Positions 16,808-24,947 are shown, numbered from the stretch's first letter. The stretch: DNA of 64,000 bases from Duganella alba (GCF_009674495.1 NZ_WKJN01000015.1:62001-126000), one strand, 5' to 3'. Numbers and translations: made by a program. The notes: generated by a model from the letters alone, not told the origin.

Positions 16808-17857
16808 ATGCCGGACGATGTCTTCACCAAACACCCCCTGGACAACACGCCGCTCGGCCGCAATACCACACCAGTGTCCGAATGCGATATCCACAGCGCC
16901 ACCGTGGGCAGCAAAGCCTGCAAGGCCATCGATGTGCCGATCCTTAGTTGTTCCAGCATCTGGTTGCGGGTGCAGAAAGAAGCCGAAGCCTGGATCGCTC
17001 CTGGCGGCAAGTTGATAGCCGATCCTGTTGCTCGCAACCGCCGCATTAACCAGGCTTACGCACAATTATGGTTGGCCGACAGGCGTTTTCAATGGACAGG
17101 GCTGGCAGCCTTCGCCTCGAAACAAGTCGGCTGCGGCCTCCTGCACGCTGCCGATAACATCCAAAAGTCGCAGGAAGAAATCGCCACGGCTAGTCGCATC
17201 GGTGTGATGGGCAACGCCGACAGCGCGGCAGCCAGTGCGATGCCATCCGGTATAGCAGGGAGTTCGGCCTACATGTATCAGCAACTTGCACTGGGCAATA
17301 CGACGCTCTTCCTCGATATTTATCCTCTTCATCGTTTCTTCATGCTACGCGGATACAAGCATCTGCACAGCTGTCTTCCTCAACGTGCAGAAATCAGCCA
17401 AATGATTATTTGGCCCGCTGAAAAGACAAGAATCCCGTTTGGCAAATCGTTCGATGAAATTCTAAAAGCATTCAAAATGATCGAGAACAATGAAGTGACT
17501 CAAAGTGTGAAGGTTCTCGCCTACCATGAGCAAATCAACATCCTTCAACCTGCGATCTACGACACTACGGCGATGCGATTGGCGCTGGATGCAAATCAAC
17601 TATCCTGGGCAACCGATTTTCCAACTGGTGTCGCGGCAGAAATTGAACTCACGCTATCCGCCGAGTGCAAGTCCCAGTCCAGTTCTCGCAATATATGGTT
17701 CTCAAAAAATAGAACTGCAAAACTTTACGACAAAGATCAACGTATGGCCTTTGTCTATCAGGCCGCGACTCGGTTCGACAACCTATTGAGTGGTAGTAGC
17801 AAACCCAATGTCGAAGCATCGATTGCGGAAATTGCCGCAAATGGCGGAATCAAATGA
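16808..17857 (+). CDS. Putative T6SS cargo effector, DUF2515-like (copy A)
   Basis: A 349-residue protein strongly similar to the copy at 19143-20195; the first ~125 residues are almost identical (VFTKHP, GRNTTPV, WIAPGGKLIADPVARNRRIN, QVGCGLLHAADNI). The pattern ALGNTTLFLDIYPLHRF plus HEQINILQ recalls DUF2515 (named from memory). It has no signal peptide, no membrane segment and no recognised catalytic motif. The start is the ATG after AAGGGAGG. Its partner PAAR gene is reduced to a scar just upstream, and its stop overlaps the putative immunity gene as ATGA. Effector status is inferred from the module, where a PAAR adaptor precedes the homologue. Confidence 0.65.
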   Translation: MPDDVFTKHPLDNTPLGRNTTPVSECDIHSATVGSKACKAIDVPILSCSSIWLRVQKEAEAWIAPGGKLIADPVARNRRINQAYAQLWLADRRFQWTGLAAFASKQVGCGLLHAADNIQKSQEEIATASRIGVMGNADSAAASAMPSGIAGSSAYMYQQLALGNTTLFLDIYPLHRFFMLRGYKHLHSCLPQRAEISQMIIWPAEKTRIPFGKSFDEILKAFKMIENNEVTQSVKVLAYHEQINILQPAIYDTTAMRLALDANQLSWATDFPTGVAAEIELTLSAECKSQSSSRNIWFSKNRTAKLYDKDQRMAFVYQAATRFDNLLSGSSKPNVEASIAEIAANGGIK

Positions 17858-18480
17858 GAATGCCCCGTGCACTCGCACTCTCGGCATGCGCAGGGCTAAT
17901 CTGCTATCTCTTCCATGAACCAGCTCCGATGGTTCTTTCGCTACGTGTGGGTCAGACATTCGAAGAAGTCGCGCAATCGTCTTCCTTTCCTGTTCGGGTA
18001 TTCTCAGACGTCCCTGACAAAGATGGTGATGGCTTTGGCACGACATGGGTAACTCGTCCCTCCGTGATTGTGATCTTCAACGACCCCGCTCATGGATTCA
18101 CGTTGCCGCCAACCAGATTTGCCACCATTGGCTATATCAAAAATAAAGTCATGACGATATCGACCACTCCCATGCTCTACAAAATGCCCTTCGATCAAGC
18201 GATGGATGAGCTAATCAATTTACAAAGTCAATTCAAAGCGGGAGAGTGGCGTCCGACAAATGGCACCCATTGGTTTGATTTATCCCCCACAGGCCAACAG
18301 ACGCTACGTAGCCACGTGCGCGACCCAGGCCATGGCTACATGAAAACCACGTTTCTGGTTATCCCGCACAAATACGAGATGATTTTCCGTTTCTACTGTG
18401 CGGCACAATGCGATAGCACCATAGGACTGGATCGATATCTGATCGATATTGGCGCTGGCGAAGATAAGGGAGGTGACTAA
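17854..18480 (+). CDS. Putative membrane-anchored immunity protein (copy A)
   Basis: A 208-residue protein of no family I recognise. An N-terminal hydrophobic segment (ALALSACAGLICYLF) suggests a signal anchor with the remainder in the periplasm. It is paralogous to 20189-20875; shared features include the run from SFPV through DVP, TTWVTRPSVIVIFNDP-HGF, LPPT-FA-I, LQ-QF--G-W and the C-terminal CAAQCDSTIGLDRYLIDI with two cysteines. It overlaps the effector gene by four bases. Position, coupling, paralogy and export signal together suggest immunity to the DUF2515-like protein in the periplasm (inference). GC is visibly lower than in core genes. Confidence 0.6.
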   Translation: MRMPRALALSACAGLICYLFHEPAPMVLSLRVGQTFEEVAQSSSFPVRVFSDVPDKDGDGFGTTWVTRPSVIVIFNDPAHGFTLPPTRFATIGYIKNKVMTISTTPMLYKMPFDQAMDELINLQSQFKAGEWRPTNGTHWFDLSPTGQQTLRSHVRDPGHGYMKTTFLVIPHKYEMIFRFYCAAQCDSTIGLDRYLIDIGAGEDKGGD

Positions 18481-18540
18481 CGCAGCCCCCCATAGATTTT
18501 TGCTTTTCTTGTGCGCCGACAAAGCCTGTTAACGGAGCGC

Positions 18541-18562
18541 TCGCTACATTGGAGACTTTCTG
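18541..18562 (+). repeat. 22-bp leader repeat, copy 2 (upstream of effector module B)
   Basis: Identical to 16709-16730. The bases before it are also related (both have a TTTTCTTGTGC-like run), showing that the duplication includes the 5' untranslated region of the module. Confidence 0.85.
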
Positions 18563-18580
18563 TTCGTTGACGGAAAGCCC

Positions 18581-19129
18581 ATGCAACGCTACCACATCAC
18601 CCTCGGCGCCAGCACCAGTGCCGGCGGCAAAGTCATCAGCGCCAGCAGTTGTTGCAGCATCGACGGCGTGCTGGTCGCGCTGGAGGGCGACGCCATCTTC
18701 TGCCCTGCCTGCAAATCGCCGGGCAAGATCAAAATCTTCGGGCCGCGCATCTCGGAAAGCTGGAACGGCACGCAGGTGGCGCTGCAGGATGACCTGTGCG
18801 TCTGCAAGTGCACGCCACCGCCCAAGCTGATCGCCAGCCAGCAGCGGAAATATCAGGAAGTGGGCGGCAGCGCGCCCGCCCCTGCCGCAGCCACGCAAGC
18901 CGCCGCGACTGCGCGCGAGGAAGCACAAGTCGCTGCCCTTGGCGACCAGGACGACCAGATCACGCTGCGCTTCCTGGACGCCCTCACGCAAGCACCACTC
19001 GCCTCCCGGCGCTACCGATTGGAGCTGGCAGGCAAAACCATCGAAGGCGTTACCGACAGCGGCGGCTACACCCAGCCCATCAACGCAGCCGAGCGCGCGC
19101 AACTGACCGCCTGGCATCTTCTCGACTAG
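18581..19129 (+). CDS. PAAR protein with C-terminal transthyretin-like adaptor domain
   Basis: A 182-residue T6SS spike-tip protein. The PAAR domain at 1-85 has glycine turns (GASTSAGGKVISAS, VALEGDAIF) and cysteine pairs (CPAC, CVCKC) that could bind the tip metal. An Ala/Pro/Glu-rich linker spans 86-125. Residues 126-170 (ITLRFLDALTQAPLASRRYR then GKTIEGVTDSGGYT) look like the transthyretin-like fold that some VgrG and PAAR proteins use to hold cargo. The DUF2515-like gene follows 13 bases later, so this protein probably recruits it. A matching PAAR gene before copy A has been deleted. Confidence 0.82.
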   Translation: MQRYHITLGASTSAGGKVISASSCCSIDGVLVALEGDAIFCPACKSPGKIKIFGPRISESWNGTQVALQDDLCVCKCTPPPKLIASQQRKYQEVGGSAPAPAAATQAAATAREEAQVAALGDQDDQITLRFLDALTQAPLASRRYRLELAGKTIEGVTDSGGYTQPINAAERAQLTAWHLLD

Positions 19130-19142
19130 CAAGGAGACTTCC

Positions 19143-20195
19143 ATGCCGGCTGATGTCTTCACCAAACACCCTCACGACACCACGCCGTTCGGCCGCAACA
19201 CCACGCCAGTGCCGGAGTGCAACGTACACGACGCCACGGTGGATGGCAAAACCTGCAAGGCCATCGACGTGCCGATCCTCAGCTGCGCCAGCATCTGGCT
19301 GCGCGTCCAGAAAGAAGCCGAAGCCTGGATCGCTCCCGGCGGCAAGCTGATCGCCGATCCCGTCGCGCGCAATCGCCGTATCAATCAAGCCTATGCGCAG
19401 CTGTGGCTGGCCGACAAGCGCTTTCAATGGGCCGGCTTGGCGGCGTTCGCCTCCAAACAAGTCGGCTGCGGCCTGCTGCATGCGGCAGACAACATCAACA
19501 AGTCACAAGAAGAAATGGCGGCCAACGCCTACCGTCCCGACATCACCGGCAGCGCCGACATCGCAGCGATGAACACCATCCCGGCAGCCATCGGCGCCAG
19601 CTCGGCCTATATGTACCAACAACTCGCCCTCGGCAACACCACGTTGTTCCTCGACATCTACCCGCTGCACCGTTTCTACATGCTGCGCGGACTAAAAGCT
19701 TTACAGGCCTGCCTAAAGGAACGTGAGCTTATCTTCAAAGACGTGATCTGGCCAATCGATCAAACCAAACTCGCGTTTGGAAAATCCTCCAATGACATCC
19801 TTGAGGCTTTCGAGATGATCGAGAATGGCCAGACGGCCAAAAGCGTTGAGCGATTAGCCCACCATGAGCAAATCAATGTACTGCAAGCGGCGATATACAA
19901 CGACATCATCATGCGACGAGCGCTAGACGCCAACCAATTTTCCTGGGCCATAAATTTCCCCACGGGTGTCGCCGCAGAAATCTCTCTTACGCTATCAGCA
20001 GAATGTAAAAGAACCTCCGGGCCACTTACCGTAATATTTTCAAAAAATAAGAATGCAAAACTGTATGAAGAGTCTCAGCGGATGGCTTTCGTTTACATGG
20101 CGGCTGCGCACTTCGATAATCTATTAAATCGGAACACGCGAAAGGATGTCGAGGCCTCTATAAACGAGATCGCGCAAGCCGGAGGCCGGTGGTGA
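19143..20195 (+). CDS. Putative T6SS cargo effector, DUF2515-like (copy B)
   Basis: A 350-residue paralogue of 16808-17857, sharing the near-identical N-terminal ~125 residues and the later LGNTTLFLDIYPLHRFYMLRG, HHEQINVLQ, NFPTGVAAEI and QRMAFVY segments. AAGGAG precedes the ATG. The first ~550 bases are GC-rich like the PAAR gene, while from about 19,690 onward the sequence becomes AT-richer and more diverged from copy A. This is consistent with recombination replacing the 3' part together with the immunity gene. No catalytic motif is recognised. The conserved histidine/glutamate of HEQ and the paired arginines of RNRRIN are candidate functional residues. Confidence 0.68.
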   Translation: MPADVFTKHPHDTTPFGRNTTPVPECNVHDATVDGKTCKAIDVPILSCASIWLRVQKEAEAWIAPGGKLIADPVARNRRINQAYAQLWLADKRFQWAGLAAFASKQVGCGLLHAADNINKSQEEMAANAYRPDITGSADIAAMNTIPAAIGASSAYMYQQLALGNTTLFLDIYPLHRFYMLRGLKALQACLKERELIFKDVIWPIDQTKLAFGKSSNDILEAFEMIENGQTAKSVERLAHHEQINVLQAAIYNDIIMRRALDANQFSWAINFPTGVAAEISLTLSAECKRTSGPLTVIFSKNKNAKLYEESQRMAFVYMAAAHFDNLLNRNTRKDVEASINEIAQAGGRW

Positions 20196-20875
20196 AGAAA
20201 TTACGTTTCATGGCGATCACAACCATCGTTTATATCGCTTGGCTATTTTTCTCTTATCCTGATCAAACTTCGGTATCGCTTCATATACAGCAGTCATTCC
20301 ATGAAGTAGTGAGAGACTCGACCTTTCCTGTCATGGCCGCATCGAACGTCCCGGATGCGAGCACGGACGGCAGTGGAGCAACGTGGATTACCGAGCCGGC
20401 TGTTGTTATCCGCTTCAACGATCCGCAACATGGCTTCATACTGCCGCCGACGACATTTGCAGGCATCAGCTACAGCGACTATCGGGTGAGCACCATCGAT
20501 ACCTCACCGATGCTAAAAAAACTTTCGTTCAGCGATACACTCGATCTTGTCGAATCCTTGCAACGACAATTTCAGACCGGAGGCTGGCTGCCCGACGAGA
20601 ATCAAAATTGGATAGACGTAAGCGCTTCAGGCCGGGAAGCCTTGCATGCTTTGCTGCGGGAACATGGTCATACGATCGTCCTCAGAGTGCCTCGAAAGTA
20701 CGCCATGTTTTTCGGCCTGCACTGCGCCGATCGATGTCATAGCCGAATAGGACTGGATCGCTATCTGGTCGATATAAGCATTGGTCGAGATTTCTATGCC
20801 GATATCGGCAACGAGAAACCGCAGCCGGGGTCCGCAGCTCCAACACCATCGACAGCAGCAAGATCGCAGAGATGA
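20189..20875 (+). CDS. Putative membrane-anchored immunity protein (copy B)
   Basis: A 228-residue paralogue of 17854-18480. The N-terminal hydrophobic helix (FMAITTIVYIAWLFFSY) anchors a presumably periplasmic domain that shares ATWITEPAVVIRFNDPQHGF, LPPTTFAGISY and CADRCHSRIGLDRYLVDI with copy A. The start is one of two adjacent GTG codons (20189 or 20192) after GGAGG, overlapping the effector stop. The C-terminal ~25 residues (proline/serine-rich) have no counterpart in copy A. Immunity function is inferred from context. Confidence 0.6.
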   Translation: MVKKLRFMAITTIVYIAWLFFSYPDQTSVSLHIQQSFHEVVRDSTFPVMAASNVPDASTDGSGATWITEPAVVIRFNDPQHGFILPPTTFAGISYSDYRVSTIDTSPMLKKLSFSDTLDLVESLQRQFQTGGWLPDENQNWIDVSASGREALHALLREHGHTIVLRVPRKYAMFFGLHCADRCHSRIGLDRYLVDISIGRDFYADIGNEKPQPGSAAPTPSTAARSQR

Positions 20876-20929
20876 ACAAGATACCGCCGCGTGCTCCGGC
20901 ACCGATGCCACCAATGAGCGAATAAGTAG

Positions 20930-21607
20930 TTAGCGCAGCGGACGGCAAGGAGTGGCGAAGTCCACGTGATAGTGTTCATCGTGCCGTATCCACGACCGCT
21001 CCTTCATGAAATGCAGGTGCTGATTCAGGTATGCGCCACGGTTGGTGGAGAACAATTGCGGCGTCAGCAACGGATCGAAGATCACGCGCGTGATCCCCAG
21101 CTTGTGCGATTCGGCAGCGCGGGACAATTGGTACAGATGTTCGGCCATGGCCTCGTAGTCGATCCGCAGATCCTTGAACTTTCCGGCGTTGTCGAACTCA
21201 ATTCCGTAACCGAACTTGTTGGCGGCATTCCCCGGCAGCGGCACTGATGCGCCGGCGGCGTTTAACACCGGCACCATCAAGTCCACCGACAAGCCGGCCT
21301 GATGGGTTTTGTGCGGGCGCATCTGTCCGCCCTCGGCAAAGCCGGTTTCGCCGTAGACGAAGGTGGTTTTGGGCATTGATTGCTCAAGCGCGCGATACGC
21401 GTCGACCACCACCTCGCGCACCGCGCTGTGTACATAGGTTCGGCCAAGCTGCACGCCCAGGCTGCTGTAGGCTGCGAAATTGACGCCATCCTTTGGCAAC
21501 TGTACGCCCTCCTCCAGACGTCCATGGGCGACCGTACCGTAACAGGTGCTGGCCATCCCGATGCCTGGCGAGGCGGCAAGCGCAATGCAGATTAGTAGGC
21601 GACGCAT
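20930..21607 (-). CDS. MepA-like (M74) penicillin-insensitive murein endopeptidase
   Basis: A 225-residue exported protein with a Sec signal (MRRLLICIALAASPGIGMA). Zinc-ligand motifs of the LAS/M74 type are visible: HKTHQAGLSVDLMV (H-x6-D, as in the HxxHQ-G-D-D pattern of MepA) and, near the C-terminus, RHDEHYHVDF (HxH). MepA-type enzymes cut D,D and L,D cross-links in peptidoglycan. It faces the two T6SS effector modules, so it could be a cell-wall enzyme assisting T6SS assembly, an effector, or simply a housekeeping hydrolase. The sequence does not decide. No immunity gene for it is evident. Confidence 0.75.
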   Translation of the reverse strand: MRRLLICIALAASPGIGMASTCYGTVAHGRLEEGVQLPKDGVNFAAYSSLGVQLGRTYVHSAVREVVVDAYRALEQSMPKTTFVYGETGFAEGGQMRPHKTHQAGLSVDLMVPVLNAAGASVPLPGNAANKFGYGIEFDNAGKFKDLRIDYEAMAEHLYQLSRAAESHKLGITRVIFDPLLTPQLFSTNRGAYLNQHLHFMKERSWIRHDEHYHVDFATPCRPLR

Positions 21608-21961
21608 ATCTCATCCTTTCATGCGGCCCCAGTTTTACCACAACTGCACCACATCAAACTGATCGCCCGCAGGGGCAGGACAATGGTCGTCGTGACGCGC
21701 AACAAGAAAGATTTCAAAGGCCCCAACATCCGCGTTCCCTACGAACTGGAAACCGCCACCATTGCCGTAAATTGGCTCGTCGGTTTTTCCCCACAGCGTC
21801 GTATAGAAAATTTGCGTTCGCCTATACGATGTCGGCATACCTGACCGTCCAAAACCTCGCCTGCCCCGCCGTTTTCAATTTCATCACATGGACAAAATCG
21901 CTCGCTTTCAGAGCGAAATCCTCCTGTCCACACCAAGGTAAAGCCTCTGCCGCAGCGCAAT

Positions 21962-21971
21962 AAAACGTTTT
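21962..21971. promoter_or_regulatory. CG-centred palindrome resembling a LacI-family operator
   Basis: AAAACGTTTT is a perfect 10-bp palindrome with the central CG typical of LacI/PurR-type operators. It lies about 110 bases before the TonB receptor start and 10 bases before a possible -35. Confidence 0.4.
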
Positions 21972-21981
21972 CCGAGCCGTG

Positions 21982-22010
21982 TTGCCTCGGCTTGTCGAAA
22001 TGGCTAGTCT
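21982..22010 (+). promoter_or_regulatory. Possible promoter of the polysaccharide locus
   Basis: TTGCCT at 21982-21987 and TAGTCT at 22005-22010 are 17 bases apart. It is a moderate match to sigma-70 elements, about 60 bases before the TonB receptor start codon. Confidence 0.35.
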
Positions 22011-22070
22011 TGACTGTGACAGGTCATCAGACAACCTGCGCCCTCCCAGAACTAACCACTGAGGAAAAAC

Positions 22071-24944
22071 ATGAAAAAGAAAATAATGGAGACCGTGGTT
22101 CCGCTTGCCTTGGCGGCCATGTATGCCCCTGCTGCACTCGCCCAGCAGGCCCCGACACCTCCCGCAACCGCACCAGCCGCCGAGCCACCGCTGCCGTCGC
22201 CAACCGACGATCCCGGCACCACCGTGGTGGTCACCGGTTTCCGCTCCAGCCTTCAGAAAGCGCTTAACCTGAAACAGCAGGCGATCGGCGTGCGCGATTC
22301 CATCGTCGCCGAAGACATCGGCAAATTCCCGGAGGCGAACGTCGCCGAATCCCTGCAGCGCGTGCCGGGCGTGATTCTGAACCGCGACGAATCGTCCGGC
22401 GAAGGCCAGCGCATCTCGATCCGCGGCCTGCCCACCGAATACTCGGTCACCACGCTGAACGGCGCGCCGGTCAACACCACCTCCACCGCCACCATCGGCA
22501 CGGCGGCGCGCGGCTTCAACTACGACGTGTTCGCGTCCGAACTGTTTGGCCGCGTCGATTTCTACAAGTCGCCGCTGGCCGAACTGACCGAGGGCGGCCT
22601 TGGCGGCGTGGTGGACCTGCAAACGCCGCGTCCCTTCGACAATCCGAAGCGCACCATCCGCTATGGCCTGACCGATACCTACAACACCAGTTCCAAGCAC
22701 AACGATCCGAACGGCTTCGTGCTGTACTCGAACACCTGGGACAACCTTGGCTTCCTGATTGGCGCCTCGCACTCGGGCAGCATCAACACGCGCTCCGGCT
22801 TCGAGGCCACCGGCGGCTACAACAGCTCCTTCAACGGCAGCCAGAATCCGGTCAAGGGCAACTTCGCCCTGGCGCTGGACTTCGACAGCCCCCTGGCCAA
22901 TCTGGGCAACTACACGCGGGATCAAGTGGCGAAAGCCTTCCTGCCGCGCATCTACCGCTTCTACGGTTCGCAGAACGAGCGCACGCGCGACGGCCTGGTC
23001 TCGTCGGTGCAGTGGAAAACGCCGACGCTCAACGTCAGCTTCGACACCATGTACTCCAAGCTGGAGAACACGCGCGCGGAGCAGCTGTTCGGCATCCTGG
23101 TGCGCAGCACCGCCACCACCAACCGCAACGCGCCGGTCGGCGCCTCCGGCAACAACGGCCTGATACCGCTGAATGTCAGCATCGACCCATCCACCAATCT
23201 GCTGACCGGCACCTTCGGCAACACCACCTACAACGCCGGCGCCGCCTACACCAAGGACGACACCAAATTCGGCTACGGCGCATTAAACGCCAGCTGGAAG
23301 GCCAGTCCCAAGCTGACCCTGAGCGGGCAAGCCAGCCTGAATCAGAGCACCGCCACCAGCGCCACCGGCCAGCTGTCCGGCTACATCTACGGCGCCACCT
23401 CGACCATCGACTACGGGAGCGATCACGTCTACCCGTCGATCTCCTCGCCGACCAGCTACACGGACCCGAACAGCTGGAGCGGCTTCACCATCGGCACCGG
23501 CTGGACCAAGGAAACCGACAAGGGCAAGCAGGCGCGCGTCGCCGCCGATTACGACTACGATCTGCCCGGCGGCTGGACCGGCCACCTGAAAACCGGCCTG
23601 ACTTACGTCGCCACCATCAAGGGCGTCAACAAGCGTAACGGCACCGCGCTGGCCACCGCGCACCTGAACAGCATCGGCGCGGCCGGCCTGCGCAGCGCGA
23701 TGACGTCGCAACTGCCGATCGATCACCTGGACTTCGGCGCCGGCTGGCCGCACAGCTGGGCGACCTGGAACAGCAGCTACTTCTACTCGCAGTTCGATCC
23801 GAATACCTACAATCCGGAGTCCACCTTCACGCCATCGCAAAGCTTCGCGGCGGAAGAAGATGTGAAGACCGCCTTCGCGCAGTCCGACTTCAAGGGCGAT
23901 ATCGGCGGCCACGAGCTACGCATCAACGCCGGCGTGCGCTTCTCCAAAACCGAAACCAGCATCGACAACTTCAAACAGAAAGGTGCAGGCCTGGTCTACT
24001 CGCCGAACCATGAGCAAGGCTCGTACAGCAATGTGCTGCCGGCCCTGAGCAGCGCGCTGGACCTGACCGATACGCTGATGTGGCGCGCCTCCTGGGGCAA
24101 GACCATCACCCGCGCCTCGCTGTCCATCATCGCGGCGCAGACGGTCATCCCGAACCAGTTCGACAACTCGGCCACGTCGGGCAATCCCAGCCTGCGTCCG
24201 CAGCAGTCGAAGAACCTGGACACCAGCCTGGAATGGTACTTCAAGCCGGGCAGCCTGCTGTCGGCCGCGCTGTTCCAGAAGAAGCTGACCGATGCCACCG
24301 TCGCCAACACCACCGTGGTGCCGTTCTCCTCCCTCGGCCTGCCGGATACGGCGCTCGGCCCATTGTTCCAGGACGCGAACGGCCACGTCGATCCTAACCT
24401 GGCGATGACGCTGCGCACCTACACCAACGCCGGCGAGCAAACGCTGAAAGGCTACGAGCTGGCTTACCAGCAGGCGTTCAGCTTCCTGCCGGCGCCATTC
24501 AACGGCATGGGCGCGCTGGCCAGCTACACCCACATCAATCCCTTCAACAGCGTGCCGTGGATTACCAACGCGGGCAAGGTCATCGACGTCAACTCGGTGC
24601 CGAAGTACGCCTACAGCGCCACGGTGTATTACGAGCAGGGACCGTGGGCGGCGCGCATGTCCTACAACTACAAGGACAAGTCGCTGCATCCAGACAGCCC
24701 GCGCAACCTGGGCGATGATTTGATCCGCTGGCGCGCAGGCCGAGGCTACCTCGATGCGAACATCAGCTACAAGATCAACGAGAACCTGGAGTTCCGCGTC
24801 GACGCGCTCAACCTGAGCAACACGCTGGCGTATGATTACTTCGAGGACGCGAGCGGCCAATACGGCAGCGGCAAAAAGACCCGGATGGACTATGCCAAGT
24901 ATGATGGCCGCACGATCAAAATCGGCATCCGGGGAAAACTCTAA
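22071..24944 (+). CDS. TonB-dependent receptor of the carbohydrate-uptake type
   Basis: A 957-residue outer-membrane transporter. A signal peptide (ending LAQQAP) is followed by a Pro/Ala-rich stretch, the TonB-box-like VVVTGFRSSLQKALNLKQQ, and a plug with the segment AEDIGKFPEANVAESLQRVPG typical of the Xanthomonas/Caulobacter carbohydrate TonB receptors (the TIGR01782-type group). The long remainder is the beta barrel, ending with DYAKYDGRTIKIGIRGKL and a non-aromatic terminal residue. GAGGAAAAAC precedes the ATG. It opens an apparent operon with three export-signal-bearing glycan enzymes, so it probably imports oligosaccharides containing galactose and uronate. Confidence 0.92.
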   Translation: MKKKIMETVVPLALAAMYAPAALAQQAPTPPATAPAAEPPLPSPTDDPGTTVVVTGFRSSLQKALNLKQQAIGVRDSIVAEDIGKFPEANVAESLQRVPGVILNRDESSGEGQRISIRGLPTEYSVTTLNGAPVNTTSTATIGTAARGFNYDVFASELFGRVDFYKSPLAELTEGGLGGVVDLQTPRPFDNPKRTIRYGLTDTYNTSSKHNDPNGFVLYSNTWDNLGFLIGASHSGSINTRSGFEATGGYNSSFNGSQNPVKGNFALALDFDSPLANLGNYTRDQVAKAFLPRIYRFYGSQNERTRDGLVSSVQWKTPTLNVSFDTMYSKLENTRAEQLFGILVRSTATTNRNAPVGASGNNGLIPLNVSIDPSTNLLTGTFGNTTYNAGAAYTKDDTKFGYGALNASWKASPKLTLSGQASLNQSTATSATGQLSGYIYGATSTIDYGSDHVYPSISSPTSYTDPNSWSGFTIGTGWTKETDKGKQARVAADYDYDLPGGWTGHLKTGLTYVATIKGVNKRNGTALATAHLNSIGAAGLRSAMTSQLPIDHLDFGAGWPHSWATWNSSYFYSQFDPNTYNPESTFTPSQSFAAEEDVKTAFAQSDFKGDIGGHELRINAGVRFSKTETSIDNFKQKGAGLVYSPNHEQGSYSNVLPALSSALDLTDTLMWRASWGKTITRASLSIIAAQTVIPNQFDNSATSGNPSLRPQQSKNLDTSLEWYFKPGSLLSAALFQKKLTDATVANTTVVPFSSLGLPDTALGPLFQDANGHVDPNLAMTLRTYTNAGEQTLKGYELAYQQAFSFLPAPFNGMGALASYTHINPFNSVPWITNAGKVIDVNSVPKYAYSATVYYEQGPWAARMSYNYKDKSLHPDSPRNLGDDLIRWRAGRGYLDANISYKINENLEFRVDALNLSNTLAYDYFEDASGQYGSGKKTRMDYAKYDGRTIKIGIRGKL

Positions 24945-24947
24945 ACC

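Larger units (their letters stand above)
21608..22070. other. 463-base gap upstream of the TonB receptor
   Basis: No convincing gene is present. On the minus strand 21635-21838 is a 67-codon frame with a protein-like look (DEPIYGNGGGFQFVGNADVG and an ending VVQLW), stopping 27 bases before the MepA-like start. It has a poor ribosome site and may be a small gene or the remnant of one. The right part carries the promoter region of the sugar-utilisation locus, including a CG-centred palindrome at 21962-21971. Confidence 0.5.

Noticed and set aside
20682-20948. Minus-strand frame with a hydrophobic stretch opposite the end of immunity copy B
   Set aside because: It overlaps a better-supported gene, has no ribosome site and becomes Arg/Cys-rich, unlike a real membrane protein.
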